Shown here in pieces: positions 32,675 through 42,396 of a stretch of DNA of 64,000 bases. Positions within the stretch are counted from its first letter, which is position 1, and each line of letters begins with the position of its first letter. Location: NCBI GenBank assembly GCA_018607135.1, contig JABBCA010000015.1, positions 1-64,000 on the forward strand, in the 5' to 3' direction. The notes below the pieces were generated by a model. It was not told the origin of the DNA. It did not search any database and saw nothing but the letters and a program-made list of their open reading frames with translations. A program made the translations under genes and the position numbers. The stretch is from Opitutales bacterium. Its GTDB lineage: Bacteria; Verrucomicrobiota; Verrucomicrobiia; Opitutales; Coraliomargaritaceae.

Positions 32675-34486
32675 TTACAACCCGTGTAGCCCGTAGGGCA
32701 TTCTCGTATAGATGCCGCGTGGGTCATTGAGCCCGCGAACTTGCTTGCTGAGCGCTTCGATTTCAGTGGTGATTTGGTTCAGTGCGCTCGGGCTTTTGGC
32801 AACTGGCGCCGCGCCGACTTCTTCAAGTAACAGGGTGATGCTTTCAGCAAGTGTGGCTGGTGCTGGGACTTGCTCGATCATTGGGGCAGTTAAATTGGCT
32901 GAACTGACCGCCGCCATGATGGCCTCGTTTAGACCGCCCATTTTATCCACAAGTGAATGGTCCTGCGCGCTTGCGCCGCTCCAAACACGGCCCTGGGCGA
33001 GCTCGCGAACCTTGCTTGTTTCGATGCTACGACCCTCCGCTACTTTGTGGATGAAGGCATCGTAAATCTCATCGGTGAATTGTTGTATGAGCGCCATTTC
33101 CTCGTCGGAGCGCGGACGAGTTGCAGTATAGATGTCGGCAAAGGGGGAGGTCTTTACGCCGTCGAATTGGATGGCAAAATTTCCCGCAGCGCCTTCAAAA
33201 TTAAAGACCAAGCCGAACACGCCGATCGATCCTGTAATGGTATACGGTTGCGCGTAAATCGTGTCGGCATACGCGGAGATCCAATAGCCACCGCTGGCGG
33301 CATAGCTTCCCATGGAAACAATCAAGGGTTTCTGGTCGGCGAGTAGTCGTGTTTCTCGCTGAATGACTTCAGAGGCGAGTGCGCTGCCGCCGGGACTGTT
33401 GACGCGCAGCACCACTGCTTTGACGTCTGCATCCTTACGTAATCGGCGCAATTCGGATGCAAGCCAGTCGCCTCCGACGTATTGCGGCATATAATCTCCG
33501 TCAATGATGTCGCCTTCCGCATAGACGACTGCAATGCGCTCTCCAGTTTTCGCGGTGCTGTCCCATTCAAAGCCACGGGCATCGGCATAGTCCACTAGAT
33601 CGATTTGCTGAAAGCTATCGTCAGCCTTTGAATAATTGTGAGTCTGAGATAGGTGCTCAATGAGTTCATCGAGGTAGCCAAGTTTGTCGGCTAAATTTAC
33701 GGCTTTGGCATCGATAGCAGTGAAAAAAGCCTGTTCGTTGCTTAGCTTTAGAATCGCTTGCAGATTCATTTTTCGTGAGTTGCTGATCTCGGATAGTAGC
33801 CCGTTCCACAAATCATTGAGTAAGGTCACTTTTTGTTCACGATCGGCATCGCTCATCTCGGTGCGAGTAAACATTTCGACTGCGGATTTATAGGCACCAA
33901 CGCGAGTGGTTTGCACGCCAATGCCATATTTTTCAAAAGTGTCTGCTAAAAACGGCCCATTGGTTGCTAAGCCATTGAGTGAAAGGGTGCCAAATGGATT
34001 GACCCAAATTTCGTCAGCAACGCTTGCCAAGTAGTAGTCTTTTTGCGTTGGTGTCACCACATACGCATACACTGGCTTGCCTGAAGTTTTGAAATCTTCG
34101 AGGGCCTTGCGAACTTCTGAAATGGCAGCTAGCCCAGATCCGTAGCCACCTTGTAGGAGGTTGCCGTGTAGGAGTAGGGCGGAGATGTCGGAATCGGTCT
34201 TCGCGCGTTCAATGGCATCGACTACTTTGAGCAAATAGATGGTTGGGTGGACTTGGCCGGTTATGGCTTCCTGTAGGGCATCTTCGAGATTCGCGCCGAG
34301 CGGCGCGTCGTGGACACTCGTATTCAGGTTGAAGACTAGGACACTGCCTGAGTTGACTTCTATCAAGGGTTGCTCGCTTAAAGACACCAGCGCGCCGATG
34401 AAAGCGAAGAATGCAAATATGCAGAGGCATCCCAGTAAGATGAATGCGGTGAGTGATCCGAGTAAGCTTTGAAAAAATCCCTTCAT
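32675..34486 (-). CDS. sppA: Signal peptide peptidase SppA (67-kDa type)
   Basis: Protein of 603 residues with an N-terminal membrane helix (about 8-32) and two S49 domains. Lys200 (VGAYKSAVE) in the first domain and Ser398 (SYAASGGYW) in the second form the Ser-Lys dyad across the duplication, as in E. coli SppA. It degrades cleaved signal peptides at the inner membrane. It is convergent with nadB, leaving ten bases, and has its own minus-strand promoter region in the 238-base gap to panE. Confidence 0.94.
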   Translation of the reverse strand: MKGFFQSLLGSLTAFILLGCLCIFAFFAFIGALVSLSEQPLIEVNSGSVLVFNLNTSVHDAPLGANLEDALQEAITGQVHPTIYLLKVVDAIERAKTDSDISALLLHGNLLQGGYGSGLAAISEVRKALEDFKTSGKPVYAYVVTPTQKDYYLASVADEIWVNPFGTLSLNGLATNGPFLADTFEKYGIGVQTTRVGAYKSAVEMFTRTEMSDADREQKVTLLNDLWNGLLSEISNSRKMNLQAILKLSNEQAFFTAIDAKAVNLADKLGYLDELIEHLSQTHNYSKADDSFQQIDLVDYADARGFEWDSTAKTGERIAVVYAEGDIIDGDYMPQYVGGDWLASELRRLRKDADVKAVVLRVNSPGGSALASEVIQRETRLLADQKPLIVSMGSYAASGGYWISAYADTIYAQPYTITGSIGVFGLVFNFEGAAGNFAIQFDGVKTSPFADIYTATRPRSDEEMALIQQFTDEIYDAFIHKVAEGRSIETSKVRELAQGRVWSGASAQDHSLVDKMGGLNEAIMAAVSSANLTAPMIEQVPAPATLAESITLLLEEVGAAPVAKSPSALNQITTEIEALSKQVRGLNDPRGIYTRMPYGLHGL

Positions 34487-34577
34487 ATCTCAGTATGTAT
34501 GAGTGCAGAGATAGGGGGTAGGCAACCTAACAGTTGATACTGAAGGTAGATGAATTCTTATACTGCGACAGTCGCGC

Positions 34578-34668
34578 TCTTAATCTTAATCTTAATCGAG
34601 TCGTGAGTATAGTAAGGACTGATGGAAGGTGGGGAAGATTACGATTAAGAGTAAGATTATGATTAAGA
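34578..34668 (-). repeat. Mini-element with TTAATC termini (non-autonomous copy)
   Basis: A 91-base element. Its left arm (34578-34598) is TTAATC repeats; its right arm (34636-34668) contains 26 bases (34643-34668) identical, in reverse, to 59938-59963, the left end of the four-helix-bundle element. The left arm matches the reverse of that element's right end (60387-60420). So both ends of the larger element are present, in reverse orientation, with the gene missing. Confidence 0.75.
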
Positions 34669-34724
34669 AACTGCGCCGACGATTCTTTTCGCCAAACCTC
34701 GCATTAGCGTAATAACTATGGCTG

Positions 34725-35672
34725 ATGTCAGCAGTTAGTTTATCCAGTTCGTTTGCGCTCCTTGGTCCCGGAGCAATCGGCCTCTACTATGGTGGCTTTT
34801 TGGCCAAGGCGGGAGCGTCGTTACATGTGCTCGCTCGCTCCGATGCAGCGGTGATGTCGGAGCGGGGGATTCTGATTCGAATGATCGATCCACGCACAGA
34901 GGAGTTGAATGCAGAGTATTGTGTGCGGCCGGCTCAGGTGGCTGAGTCTGCTGTAGCGATTGGCACGGTGGACGTGGTGGTGATCACTGCGAAGACCACG
35001 GTGAATGCCTCTTTGGTTGAGAGCTTGAGGGACTTGGTAGAGCCGAAGCGAACGGTCATCTTGACTTTGCAAAATGGGATGGGGAACGCTGAGTTTTATG
35101 CGAAGCATTTTCCTGAGAACCCTGTGTTGTCGAGTCTCTGTTTTGTTTGTGCCAATCGCACTAAGCCCGCAGTCGTCGAGAACTATTTATCGGGGCGTGT
35201 TGAGATTGGCTCCTTGAATAATCAATGGCCAGAGCTGGTCGAGGCAATGGTTGCAGTCTTTGTTGCAGCCGATTTGCGTTGTAGTGCCTCGTCCTCGTTG
35301 GATCAATCCCTATGGCGGAAGCTCTGTTGGAATGTTCCATTTAACGGCCTTTCTATAGCGTGTGGTGGGATGACTACCGACAAGATTCTAGCCGATCCTC
35401 ATATGGCGAGGCGAGCGTGGGCATTGATGCGCGAGCTACAGTCTGCTGCGGGCAAGGCCGGTTACGAGATAAAGGAAAGCTTTCTGCAAGGACAGTTCGA
35501 CGTAACGGAGAAGATGGGAGCTTATCAGCCATCCTCACTGATCGATTTTCTAGCAGGTCGAGCAGTCGAAGTAGAAAGCCTTTGGGGCGAACCGTTACGT
35601 CGTGGGCAGGCTCTGGGTGTCGCAATGCCAGAGCTCGAGAAGCTATATGCGGAGATTCAGGCGTTGGTTTAA
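34725..35672 (+). CDS. panE: 2-dehydropantoate 2-reductase (PanE/ApbA)
   Basis: Protein of 315 residues. LLGPGAIGLYYGG gives the NADPH-binding Rossmann loop; TLQNGMGN and the C-terminal LWRKLCWNVPFNGLS with its catalytic Lys are in place. It reduces ketopantoate to pantoate, the precursor used by PanC. An ATG at 34718 is out of use because its frame stops at once. It is followed by a strong palindrome (35683-35742). Confidence 0.93.
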   Translation: MSAVSLSSSFALLGPGAIGLYYGGFLAKAGASLHVLARSDAAVMSERGILIRMIDPRTEELNAEYCVRPAQVAESAVAIGTVDVVVITAKTTVNASLVESLRDLVEPKRTVILTLQNGMGNAEFYAKHFPENPVLSSLCFVCANRTKPAVVENYLSGRVEIGSLNNQWPELVEAMVAVFVAADLRCSASSSLDQSLWRKLCWNVPFNGLSIACGGMTTDKILADPHMARRAWALMRELQSAAGKAGYEIKESFLQGQFDVTEKMGAYQPSSLIDFLAGRAVEVESLWGEPLRRGQALGVAMPELEKLYAEIQALV

Positions 35673-35682
35673 ATTCTTAGTC

Positions 35683-35742
35683 TAGCGTGCCGCTTTAGCA
35701 AACGTTCGGAGGCAACGTGTCGTTTGCTAAAGCGGCTCGCTA
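35683..35742. repeat. Long palindrome after panE
   Basis: GCCGCTTTAGCAAACG (35689-35704) pairs with CGTTTGCTAAAGCGGC (35721-35736), plus outer TAGCG...CGCTA. A stem of about 16 bases around a 16-base loop; no T-run follows. It is REP-like (family E) and may stabilise or end the panE message. Confidence 0.75.
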
Positions 35743-35909
35743 CGGGATACGCATGATAGATCGAGGGTTGCAGCTACCGCGATTGAAACGATGACTTTTC
35801 GGGAATCTCTAAATAGCTGCGTTTTTCTGGGATTTTAGTTCGTATTGCTTCATGAATCCGTTAGCAAATGATAGGGTAACAGTTTAATTACCGAACAACA
35901 GGCATATCT

Positions 35910-36938
35910 ATGGAATGGTTTTATGAAAAAAACGGCGCTCAACAAGGGCCTGTCGCTGAAGATGAGTTGAAGCGCTTAGTGGGCGCTGGTGATGTGAACC
36001 CTCGGAATCTGGTATGGCGTGAGGGGATGGCAGACTGGTCTCCATACGCTACAGTCTTTGCCGATCCTGTTGCTGCTGGAGCGACTGATTGCCCCACTTG
36101 TGGAGCCTCGGTCGATTCGGAGCAATTGATTCCTGCGGGGGATCGTCAAGTTTGTCCGAACTGCCGCGATTCCTATGCGCAGGGCCTAAAGGAAGGGGTG
36201 ACGCATAACGCACGTTTCTCTAGTGGCCGTGGCACTGGTGGTATGACGCCCAACGGGGAACTACGTGCAATGGCAAAGGAGACACTCTCTGGTCAATGGG
36301 GCGGCGGTGTGGTGATTACCTTGGTGTTCACGGTAATTCAATCTGTGGTTGGTTTTATTCCCTTTATAGGTGGTTTAATTCAATGGGCGATTACGGGCCC
36401 AATGACGATCGGTTTCAATCGTGCGTTCTTGGCAATGTATCGCGGGGATACTCCGGATTCGGGTTTAATCTTTAGTGCTTTTGACAAATTTTGGCGAGGG
36501 TTTGGGCTCTATTTTATGGTCAGCTTGATCATTGGCCTCGGCGCACTGGCTGCGGCGATTCCCGGAGGCATTTTGGCGATTATTATTATTTCTGGTGATT
36601 CAGGCGCCTATGCGACTCCCGAGGAGAATCCGCTCTTCATTCTTGGTATTGTTTGTGCCGTAATTCCGGCAGTGGTGGTCAGCATCTATTTGTATTTGCG
36701 TTACGCGCTGACCTATTACCTCGCGACAGATTACCCTGAGATGGGCGTCTTTGACCTGATTGAAGAGAGTAAGCGAAAGATGGATGGCCATAAGAAGAAA
36801 CTATTTTGGCTCTATTTGAGTTTTATCCCATATCACTTTCTCGGCTGTATTGCATTGTTCATCGGGTTGCTATGGTCGATGACCTTTATGTATACCGGAA
36901 TCGCTGCGTTTTACGACGATTTGGGCGAAGAGTCTTAA
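35910..36938 (+). CDS. GYF_2 / zinc-ribbon / DUF975 membrane protein
   Basis: Protein of 342 residues with three parts. A GYF_2 (DUF4339) domain fills residues 1-50 (WFYEKNGAQQGPVAEDEL, WREGMADWSPY). A zinc ribbon follows (about 61-95, CPTCGASV...CPNC). The remainder (about 110-340) has five or six membrane helices as in DUF975. GYF_2 domains bind proline-rich or peptide segments; the whole family is membrane-linked and poorly characterised. It begins the long operon that runs on to the MoxR genes. Its zinc ribbon is close to that of the gene at 45568. Confidence 0.82.
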   Translation: MEWFYEKNGAQQGPVAEDELKRLVGAGDVNPRNLVWREGMADWSPYATVFADPVAAGATDCPTCGASVDSEQLIPAGDRQVCPNCRDSYAQGLKEGVTHNARFSSGRGTGGMTPNGELRAMAKETLSGQWGGGVVITLVFTVIQSVVGFIPFIGGLIQWAITGPMTIGFNRAFLAMYRGDTPDSGLIFSAFDKFWRGFGLYFMVSLIIGLGALAAAIPGGILAIIIISGDSGAYATPEENPLFILGIVCAVIPAVVVSIYLYLRYALTYYLATDYPEMGVFDLIEESKRKMDGHKKKLFWLYLSFIPYHFLGCIALFIGLLWSMTFMYTGIAAFYDDLGEES

Positions 36939-36962
36939 CGGCTACTCTAAATAGGCAAATCG

Positions 36963-37544
36963 ATGGAAACAGAGCTGAGGTCTTTACGCAGTATGCGCGC
37001 GATGCCGATGCCGGATCGTGTGAAAACTACCGATTACGGTCGCGAGTATGTGGGGGAGGCGCACTCAGTGCGCTTGTTTCCTGCGGCGATTCGTAAGCAG
37101 TCTTTGGTTGAAGCCGAAGAGGTGATGGAAGGTGGGCAAAGCACTTGCTTTTTTCACGCGAAGCTTCCTGCGACTGCGATCTGCGATGTGAGTGGTCGTA
37201 TGATTTGTGATCTCTGCAAGACTGATTATCAGGGCAAAACGGTCAGCTTCGAAGCGTTACAATCCCTCATCGGTAAAAAGAGCCCTGCAGATGCGAAGCG
37301 ATCGCGCACGAAGTGGGATGACATCGCTCTGGCATTAGTCATCTTGCCGTTTCTGTTTTGGCCACTACTGGCGATCACGGCTCCAATAGCAATTGGCATT
37401 TGCGCGTTTCAATGGCGTAAAGGGCCAACGAGTTTAGTGCGTCGAAGTCGCTGGCGCTACCTACTGGCTACCTTTCTCGGTTCGCTCGAGTTGATCGGTG
37501 TCGGATTCTTTATCTACAGCATGATGAAAGTGGGGTCGACGTGA
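36963..37544 (+). CDS. Hypothetical membrane protein with Cys-rich motif
   Basis: Protein of 193 residues. A central Cys/His cluster (CFFHAKLPATAICDVSGRMI then CDLCKTDY, residues about 60-90) resembles the B-box-type zinc motif FxH...A...C..C found in small membrane proteins, also seen in the gene at 38134. Two hydrophobic helices lie at about 122-142 and 168-190. No function is recognised. It sits between the GYF/DUF975 gene and an overlapping hypothetical gene, so it belongs to the operon. Confidence 0.65.
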   Translation: METELRSLRSMRAMPMPDRVKTTDYGREYVGEAHSVRLFPAAIRKQSLVEAEEVMEGGQSTCFFHAKLPATAICDVSGRMICDLCKTDYQGKTVSFEALQSLIGKKSPADAKRSRTKWDDIALALVILPFLFWPLLAITAPIAIGICAFQWRKGPTSLVRRSRWRYLLATFLGSLELIGVGFFIYSMMKVGST

Positions 37545-38134
37545 TGGAGCCAGCTACGCAAAAATATCGAAAACTCGCCGGGCGTTCGAGCATGAGTGTG
37601 CAGAAGGCGTATCTCGGCGACGATCATGTTCTGGTGGTCGATGGTCAGTTTACCGAGACTTATAAGCGGCTCGCGTATGAGGACATTCAAGCGATCCTAG
37701 TATGTCCCACAAAGTCTGCGAATATCATCGCTTTGATTCTACTGTTAGTCGGGATTCCGATGCTGCTATCGCTGCCAGTGAGTGGTATGGATTACATCCC
37801 GATGTTTATTTTTGGTCTCATTTTTGTGGGATTCGGCGGGCTGCTCCTTTGGGGGCGGGGCTCGGTGATGTTTGGTATCAAAACCGCAGTGCAGACTGTG
37901 GTGATCAGTGGTATCAACTCGAAGCGCAAAGCCAAGAAGGCCGAAGCCAAACTGGTCGAAGCAATTGAGCGCGTTCAAGGGGTGTTGACCGATGAGGATT
38001 TGCAGCAAGCGATCTACAAAGATGCGGGTAGTCGTCCATCCAAGGTTGAGGTGTCTGCACCCAAGGCTGCGACTGTTGCAACTCCACCTCCGATTCAGTC
38101 CTCTGCCGAGCGGGAAACTCCTTCAGAAGTTTGA
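37544..38134 (+). CDS. Hypothetical two-helix membrane protein
   Basis: Protein of about 196 residues from the ATG at 37544, which overlaps the previous stop codon; a GTG at 37541 is one codon earlier. It has an N-terminal soluble beta-rich part (about 15-55), two membrane helices (about 63-85 and 88-107), and a charged C-terminal tail ending in a Pro-rich stretch. No known family is recognised. The overlap on both sides (38132-38134 stop with the next ATG) indicates translational coupling within the operon. Confidence 0.65.
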   Translation: MEPATQKYRKLAGRSSMSVQKAYLGDDHVLVVDGQFTETYKRLAYEDIQAILVCPTKSANIIALILLLVGIPMLLSLPVSGMDYIPMFIFGLIFVGFGGLLLWGRGSVMFGIKTAVQTVVISGINSKRKAKKAEAKLVEAIERVQGVLTDEDLQQAIYKDAGSRPSKVEVSAPKAATVATPPPIQSSAERETPSEV

Positions 38135-38442
38135 TGTCTTCGCTCTCACAATCGCGTTGTTTTCAGCACGTCAGCCGCGAAGCGGTCGCGCGTTGTCCAG
38201 ATTGTGAGCGTTTTTACTGTCGAGAATGTGTGACGGAGCATGACGGACGCATGATTTGTCGGCCCTGCCTAGATGGGATTTTGGAAGCTGCGCCGAAGGC
38301 CCAATCGGGGTGGGTTAAGGCCGCGCGTGGATGGTTTATGGCTGGGCTCGGTTTCTTTCTTGCGGTCTATGCCTTCTATCTTGTCGGCAAGATCTTACTC
38401 GGAATTCCTTCTCAATTTCACAACGGCGTTTTCTTGGATTGA
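38134..38442 (+). CDS. Small B-box-like zinc-binding membrane protein
   Basis: Protein of 102 residues starting at ATG 38134, inside the stop codon of the preceding gene. Residues 9-46 hold a Cys/His cluster (CFQHVSREAVARCPDC, FYCRECV, ICRPC) like B-box zinc fingers; a membrane helix follows (about 68-92). The small size and place in the operon suggest an adaptor for the MoxR-linked membrane complex, but that is inference. It ends one base inside the next gene start (TGATG). Confidence 0.65.
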   Translation: MSSLSQSRCFQHVSREAVARCPDCERFYCRECVTEHDGRMICRPCLDGILEAAPKAQSGWVKAARGWFMAGLGFFLAVYAFYLVGKILLGIPSQFHNGVFLD

Positions 38443-40130
38443 TGGCTAAGAAAAAGCAGAAGCCGCCGAAGATAACAAAAGGGCAGCAGCGCTCTCGGCG
38501 ACGTCGTGCAAAGCAAGATGGCGAGCCCAGCGCGATGGATTTGATTGAGGAGGGGATGCACTTGTTGCGCCATGTTTCTATATCCACGTGGACGGTCTAT
38601 CTGTTTGGTGTGGCGCCGTTTATTTTTGGTTTTTTGTTTTTCTGGTCAGAGATGTCGTCGAGTGGCTATGCCGAGCGCTCATTGTTTCCGGGAGCTGTGG
38701 GGCTCGGGCTGCTCTTCATTTGGTTTAAGCTCACGCAGGCGTATTTTGCCGATGGCTTACGTGCCGCTCTTGTTGGCGTCGAGGCTGAGCCTTGGAGGCT
38801 TCGCGACTGGTTAAAGGCCTTACGTATTCAAAGTTTTTGGCAGTCCACTGCTTTGGTTAGCTTGCCGATAGCCTTCGTGCTTACACTACCGTTTCCATAT
38901 GTATATGCGTTTTATCAAAACATCCTGATTACGGACCCTCGCGAGGAGCGGTCGGAGCGAGAATTGGTTAACGAAAGTTGGCGTCTGGGGCGAATGTGGA
39001 ATGAGCAGAGCTGGGTCCTGCTCACACTATTTAGCCTCGTGTATCTCTTATGTTTTGTAAATTGGCTGACTGTCTTGATGTCGGTTCCTTATTTACTGAA
39101 GACTCTGCTCGGCGTGGAGACTGTCTTTTCGCGCTCGGGCTACCATCTCTTAAATAGCACCTCGCTATTTGTCTGTGCGATACTTGCTTTCGCCGTGATC
39201 GATCCGCTGGTTAAAGCCGTCTATATGTTGCGTCGTCATTATTGTGAGTCGCGACGCAGCGGCGCAGATTTGCGCTTACGATTGAGAACCTGCCTACAGT
39301 CAAAGGCAATGCGCTTGGGATTGGTTTTATTGGTGCTATCGCCGCTAGTCGCTCCGAAGGAACTGGGTTTATTGGGTCAAGCGCAGGTGGGTGTCGCAGT
39401 GCCACCAGCAATTTCACCGGAAGAGTTGGATGTGTCGATTGATCAAGTGATGCAGCAGCGTGAGTTTGTATGGCGTTTTCCGCGTGAAGAAGTGGAAGCA
39501 GGGGAAGCAGACGTCTCTTGGCTGAAAGGCTTGTTTGAGACCATTGAGCGTTGGCAAGAAAAACTGGAACTTTGGCTAGAGGAGCTCTTTGGAAAAGAGG
39601 ATGAGTCGTCGTCTGATATGAATTGGGGTGGCTTCCTTGGTTTGGGTAATGCGTTGAGTTACTTAATTATTGGGTGCTTTGTTCTCTTACTCGTGTATTT
39701 TGCAGTGAAGGCGTTTCGTCTATATCAACCGCTTGATACGGTAGAAGGCAATGCTGCGACCGACGCAGAGGCCGTGCCCGACTTAACTGCAGACGATGTA
39801 GCTGCGGACGTGTTGCCTCGCAATAAGTGGGTGGAAATGGCGCGCGACTTGATCGCAAAAGGAGACTATCGTTTGGCGCTTCGTGCCTATTTTCTTGCGC
39901 AATTATCGGCACTCGCGAGTGAAGGCCTTGTGGTCATTCGCTTGTCTAAGAGCAATCGCGAGTATGCAAAGGAGCTATCGAGTCGTGCACATGGGCACGT
40001 GCAGTTGCCTGAATTGTATCGTAAAGAAATGCGGCTTTTTGAGTCTGTCTGGTATGGCGATCGCTCAATCGGTCCGAATGAGATCTCAGAGATGGAAGCG
40101 TATTTAGCGGAAACGGGGGTCTTGTCGTGA
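38442..40130 (+). CDS. DUF4129 family membrane protein
   Basis: About 562 residues from ATG 38442, where the preceding stop codon overlaps; the frame continues upstream but there lies inside the previous gene. A basic N-terminus (KKKQKPPK... RSRRRRAK) precedes five or six membrane helices. The C-terminal soluble part has WVEMARDLIAKGDYRLALRA and ELYRKEMRLFESVWYGDR, the DUF4129 signature. DUF4129 proteins are found with MoxR and DUF58 proteins and are thought to be transglutaminase-linked membrane components. It overlaps the DUF4350 gene by four bases. Confidence 0.85.
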   Translation: MAKKKQKPPKITKGQQRSRRRRAKQDGEPSAMDLIEEGMHLLRHVSISTWTVYLFGVAPFIFGFLFFWSEMSSSGYAERSLFPGAVGLGLLFIWFKLTQAYFADGLRAALVGVEAEPWRLRDWLKALRIQSFWQSTALVSLPIAFVLTLPFPYVYAFYQNILITDPREERSERELVNESWRLGRMWNEQSWVLLTLFSLVYLLCFVNWLTVLMSVPYLLKTLLGVETVFSRSGYHLLNSTSLFVCAILAFAVIDPLVKAVYMLRRHYCESRRSGADLRLRLRTCLQSKAMRLGLVLLVLSPLVAPKELGLLGQAQVGVAVPPAISPEELDVSIDQVMQQREFVWRFPREEVEAGEADVSWLKGLFETIERWQEKLELWLEELFGKEDESSSDMNWGGFLGLGNALSYLIIGCFVLLLVYFAVKAFRLYQPLDTVEGNAATDAEAVPDLTADDVAADVLPRNKWVEMARDLIAKGDYRLALRAYFLAQLSALASEGLVVIRLSKSNREYAKELSSRAHGHVQLPELYRKEMRLFESVWYGDRSIGPNEISEMEAYLAETGVLS

Positions 40131-41416
40131 GCCGTAAAACTTTCAGCGTGATTGCTTTGATTACTGTGATCGCGGCCTTCCTTGCAAGCACCACTTGGTT
40201 GATCAATTTGCGTTTTGAAAGTGGTGACAGCTACCCTGTGGGTTCAAGTCTGCGGGCCGATCCACTTGGTGCAAAAGCGCTGTTTGAAAGTTATGATGCG
40301 CTCTCGGGAGTGCATTCGATTCGGAATTTTGAGCCCTTTGGCCAAATGAAGCGCTTGCCTGAGGATGGGCTGCTGGTGCTGTTGAATATGAACGCGTATT
40401 CAATGTATTCAATTTCTCACTACGAAGCAGTTGAGGAGTTTGTTTCTAATGGCAGTGGTGTCCTCGTTGCCTTGAATCCTAGTCGTGTAGGATATAAGTA
40501 TCTGGACGACGAGGGTGAGTTTATCGATGAAGCCGACAAAGAGAGCGCCGATGGCGATGAGTCTGTAATCGAAGATCCTGATGAGGATGGTGTCTTTGCG
40601 GATAAAGACAAGGAGAGGAGCAACGAAGATGCCTTCACTCGTCGCGCGACAGAAAAAGAGGAGCGTTTTTGGGGTGAGATTTCTTTGACGCATGGTGAGC
40701 ATGAAGGAGGTGATGCGCAGGCCACTGAGTTGGCAGTCGCGGCTGGTTTGCCGGCGACTTTGCCTTGGCGTGAAGGTGGAATTTTGACGGAACTTGGAGA
40801 CCATTGGCAGCCCTTGTATCAGATCGAAGATGAAGTAGTGATGGCTCAGCAGCTTTCCGCAGGCGGTAGAATTGTGGTGATGACGGATGATTATCTATTC
40901 TCGAATGAGGCGCTGTTGATGCACCGCTATTCAAAATTACTCGCATGGGTAATCGGCGATCACCAGTTCGTGATCTTTGATGAGACACACCTTGGTGTGA
41001 TGGAAAGCACTGGGGTTGCGATACTCATGCGTCGATACCGCCTAGAGGGTTTCTTTCTCGGCTTTGCAGTATTGATGAGCTTGATCGTGTGGCGCGGGAT
41101 GTCTCCGCTGTTGCCCTCTCGTATGGGTAGGGCAAAGACGAATATCATCCTTGCGGAGCATTCTATTGAGGCAGGTTTGAGTGATCTGGTGCAGCGCAGT
41201 GTGCCAGTTTCGGAGCTGCCTAGTGAAGCGTTTCGTCAATGGAAACTTAGTTTTCTCAGAAATGATGCCGACCGTGCTTACTATTCTAAGGAAGTCGAAG
41301 AAGTAGAAACGATTTTATCAGAGTATACTCAACTCAGTCCGCGAAAACGAAAGCCAGCGGAAACACACTCTAAAATTCAATCTATAATGAACCGTAAAAA
41401 GAGGAAAAGCCTATGA
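40127..41416 (+). CDS. DUF4350 domain membrane protein
   Basis: Protein of 429 residues, starting with GTG at 40127 inside the GTGA overlap. N-terminal membrane helix (about 8-26), a soluble domain of the DUF4350 type (about 35-290, with SSLRADPLGAKALFE and FSNEALLMHRY), then a second helix (about 305-325) and a charged tail. A very acidic stretch (about 125-180) is inserted in the middle. DUF4350 genes sit in MoxR/DUF58/DUF4129 operons. The protein is likely to face the periplasm. The ATGA overlap with the MoxR gene is kept. Confidence 0.82.
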   Translation: MSRKTFSVIALITVIAAFLASTTWLINLRFESGDSYPVGSSLRADPLGAKALFESYDALSGVHSIRNFEPFGQMKRLPEDGLLVLLNMNAYSMYSISHYEAVEEFVSNGSGVLVALNPSRVGYKYLDDEGEFIDEADKESADGDESVIEDPDEDGVFADKDKERSNEDAFTRRATEKEERFWGEISLTHGEHEGGDAQATELAVAAGLPATLPWREGGILTELGDHWQPLYQIEDEVVMAQQLSAGGRIVVMTDDYLFSNEALLMHRYSKLLAWVIGDHQFVIFDETHLGVMESTGVAILMRRYRLEGFFLGFAVLMSLIVWRGMSPLLPSRMGRAKTNIILAEHSIEAGLSDLVQRSVPVSELPSEAFRQWKLSFLRNDADRAYYSKEVEEVETILSEYTQLSPRKRKPAETHSKIQSIMNRKKRKSL

Positions 41417-42381
41417 ACGAAACTAGCTTAATAGAATTTCACCAAAAGCTCGAGGCCGCGCGTGCCGAGATTGGCAAGGTGATCATTGGCCAAAATGATG
41501 TGATCGATTTGGCATTGATTACGATTTTGACTGGAGGACATGCCTTGATCGAAGGAGTGCCTGGTGTGGCGAAGACGTTATTGGTGCGCACGCTCGCGTC
41601 GGTGCTCTCGGTCGAATCGAGCCGTATTCAGTTTACGCCTGATCTGATGCCGACCGATATTACGGGCACAAATATCTTCAACATGAAGACGCAGGAATTT
41701 ACTTTGATCAAAGGGCCTGTATTCACGACCTTTCTACTCGCCGACGAAATCAATCGAGCGCCAGCAAAGACACAGTCTGCGTTGTTACAGGCGATGCAAG
41801 AGCGGCGCGTTTCAGTCGATCGGGAAGAAATTGCACTGGATCCGAGCTTTACCGTGTTCGCGACACAAAATCCGATCGAACATGAAGGCACTTACTCTTT
41901 GCCCCAGGCACAGCAGGATCGCTTCATGTTGAAGATCTTGATGGATTACCCTGATGAAGCAGACGAGTTGACCCTCGCGCGGAGTATGTTGAATCGAGCT
42001 TCGCCGGAATCTGTGCTTGCTAGCGGTGTCGTGCAGCCAGTGCTGGGGGTGGGTGAGTTGCAAACGGTTCGTGATACGCTCAATGAGATTGTGGTTCGCG
42101 ATGAATTACTCACCTATATCGTCGAGCTCGTTCGCCGCACTCGTAAGCATGAGTCGGTGCTTGTTGGAGCTGGGCCTCGCGCGACGCAAGCGATGTTGTT
42201 GGCATCCCGCGCTGCGGCGGCAATTGATGGTCGAGACTTTGTCACTCCAGATGATGTGAAGGCACTCGCGGTTCCGATTTTGGCCCACCGGTTAATGCTA
42301 CGCCCTGAGTATGAGATTGAGGGTCTGACCATTGCGGAAGTCATTCGGCAGTTGCTAGAAGTGGTGCCTGTGCCGCGTTAA
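41413..42381 (+). CDS. MoxR-family AAA ATPase
   Basis: Protein of 322 residues. Walker A GVPGVAKT (48-55), Walker B LLADEINRAPAKTQ, the sensor QNPIEHEGTYSLPQAQQDRF and the arginine region are all in place as in MoxR/RavA. These ATPases work as chaperone-like remodelling rings, often together with VWA, DUF58 and DUF4129 membrane proteins. It is centred in the operon, with a four-base overlap to the DUF4350 gene upstream and a 15-base gap to the DUF58 gene downstream. Confidence 0.95.
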   Translation: MNETSLIEFHQKLEAARAEIGKVIIGQNDVIDLALITILTGGHALIEGVPGVAKTLLVRTLASVLSVESSRIQFTPDLMPTDITGTNIFNMKTQEFTLIKGPVFTTFLLADEINRAPAKTQSALLQAMQERRVSVDREEIALDPSFTVFATQNPIEHEGTYSLPQAQQDRFMLKILMDYPDEADELTLARSMLNRASPESVLASGVVQPVLGVGELQTVRDTLNEIVVRDELLTYIVELVRRTRKHESVLVGAGPRATQAMLLASRAAAAIDGRDFVTPDDVKALAVPILAHRLMLRPEYEIEGLTIAEVIRQLLEVVPVPR

Positions 42382-42396
42382 TTTATTTGATCACTG

